Shown one piece after another: positions 62,870 through 64,000 of a stretch of DNA of 64,000 nucleotides. Below the pieces are notes generated by a model. It had not been told where the DNA came from. It did no database searches and worked only from the letters and a program-made list of their open reading frames with translations. The translations under genes were made by a program, and so were the position numbers. Within the stretch, counting starts at the first letter, position 1, and each line of letters begins with the position of its first letter. Source of the DNA: Sitta carolinensis (lineage: Eukaryota > Chordata > Aves > Passeriformes > Sittidae); contig CM063284.1 in assembly GCA_032173965.1 (NCBI GenBank), forward strand, positions 101,122,410-101,186,409. Reading direction: 5' to 3'.

Positions 62870-64000
62870 GTGAGAGAAATTCCTTTCCTGTTTAATTGTG
62901 GGCATGCAATGCAATGCTCTGTTATCTTATGTTGATGCAAATGATCTTCCACAAAATGCTTTAAAAAGTTTTACACATACCTTCTGGTTCAGTCGTGGAA
63001 GAGTCAAATCATTTCAGATGGAATGGTTTTGAATGTTTATAGAGTGGTAAAAGACCAGACTGGGTAATTTCAGCCAGAGAGCTGGAGCAGGTGAGGAAGG
63101 GATGGTGACTTTTGGTTTTGATCAGAGTGCTCCTCAATGTGAGTGTGAATGATTTGGCTAATGCAGGAAATGAAGGAAATAGATGGTAAAATTGATGCAA
63201 GGGCAAGTGTACAAATGCATGCTTGGTTTTTTGTAGAAAAAAAGAAATCCTCTGGTGTCTAGTGTCATAGTGTCTTAACTGGACCAAATGCTTTTGTGGT
63301 GCCATTTTTAAGTGCAGAGGCTGCTTGGGTCCTTCACGTAGCATGCATATTAGGCTGTTGATATAAAAATTCTCTCTTGTCACATAGAATTACATAGAAC
63401 ATGCTGATCTTCATACCAACAGCTACTTCACTTAAGTAAAAAAGCAGCATTTCTAGTTACTTCTGCAGTAAATATTGACTGACTGTGATTTCACTGACCC
63501 TTTAATTTTCTACACACTGTAATCTAAATTAAGATGAAGTAATGGAGGTATTTTACTCGTTACTATTTTTTTCTGGTGGATTATGATGGCAAATTGGTTT
63601 TTATGGTACGCATTTTTAAAGCTTACAATAATCTAAATGTGAACATTAACTTTATTTCTAGTAAACCTATTGTTCCTTTTAACTATTATAAGCTGAAGGT
63701 GAAAGGAAATTAGAGGTACTGTAGAGCATCAATTATTTATCTCTCAATGCACTATTAAAAGCAGTAAAATTGAGCTGTCTAGCTACAGTAGCTGTTACTT
63801 TAGTACTTATTATGACATTTTATTTAATACAGGTTAATAGATGTGTTTTGTGATGTTGAAAGTGGTGACTTGTGGAGTCTGATTGGGAGGGCATAACATT
63901 ACCTGAAAAATCAGAAAAACCTGCTTAGTTTAGGTTCTTTTGTGCCACCTAGAGGTCGAGGTAGGAGAATGGATGATTTCTAATGCCAAGAAGCTGAAAT
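62870..64000 (+). other. PIEZO2 intron, 5' part (continues past the window)
   Basis: This begins with the strong donor GTGAGA. It is AT-rich with no recognised repeat. An ACAG at 63828-63831 followed by a Leu codon superficially imitates the expected next exon, but its frame stops soon afterwards and the residues do not match. Confidence 0.85.

Noticed and set aside
63009..63383. 124-codon open frame on the minus strand
   Set aside because: Lies antisense in a PIEZO2 intron with no recognisable motif or splice context.
63828..63900. ACAG followed by Leu codon as the next PIEZO2 exon
   Set aside because: The first residues (R-L) fit, but the following ones do not match PIEZO2 and the frame reaches a stop at about 63895.
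1..64000. CRISPR arrays, tRNA or rRNA genes, operons
   Set aside because: No regularly spaced repeats with unique spacers, no tRNA box A/B pair with a cloverleaf, and no bacterial gene organisation were seen.

Overview
The window looks like nuclear DNA from a bird. It is AT-rich, intron-dominated sequence with several 5'-truncated CR1 LINE copies (some with bird-type 3' ends), one LTR of a kind I recognise from bird genomes, and four exons of a vertebrate PIEZO gene. I see no bacterial operons, CRISPR arrays, rRNA genes or tRNA genes. I could not narrow the species further.

The only protein-coding gene I can support is PIEZO2, on the + strand. It encodes a very large, multi-pass, mechanically gated cation channel. 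Four consecutive exons are present at 25189-25231, 46435-46597, 59973-60183 and 62656-62869. Their splice phases fit together without a break. Together they encode about 210 residues of the N-terminal blade, roughly residues 97-306 of the mammalian protein as I remember it. The gene is open at both ends: the first exon starts inside a codon and the last ends inside one. Earlier coding exons must lie 5' of the window or have been missed in positions 1-25188. Later ones lie 3' of 64000.

Layout: 1-25188 is upstream intron, with a solo LTR at 736-1317, two short CR1 tails and simple repeats. 25232-46434 is a 21.2 kb intron with four CR1 fragments, one joined to a 410 bp pyrimidine satellite. 46598-59972 is a 13.4 kb intron with an ancient reverse-oriented CR1 at about 51.0-51.6 kb and an inverted repeat near 53.9 kb. 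60184-62655 is a 2.5 kb intron with an ancient forward CR1. 62870-64000 is the start of the next intron.

The remaining open reading frames are short and look like chance. I found no clearly new biological system. The points most worth checking are the divergence of the acidic linker exon from mammalian PIEZO2, two weak splice donors around it, the 43 nt microexon, and the CR1-seeded pyrimidine satellite.
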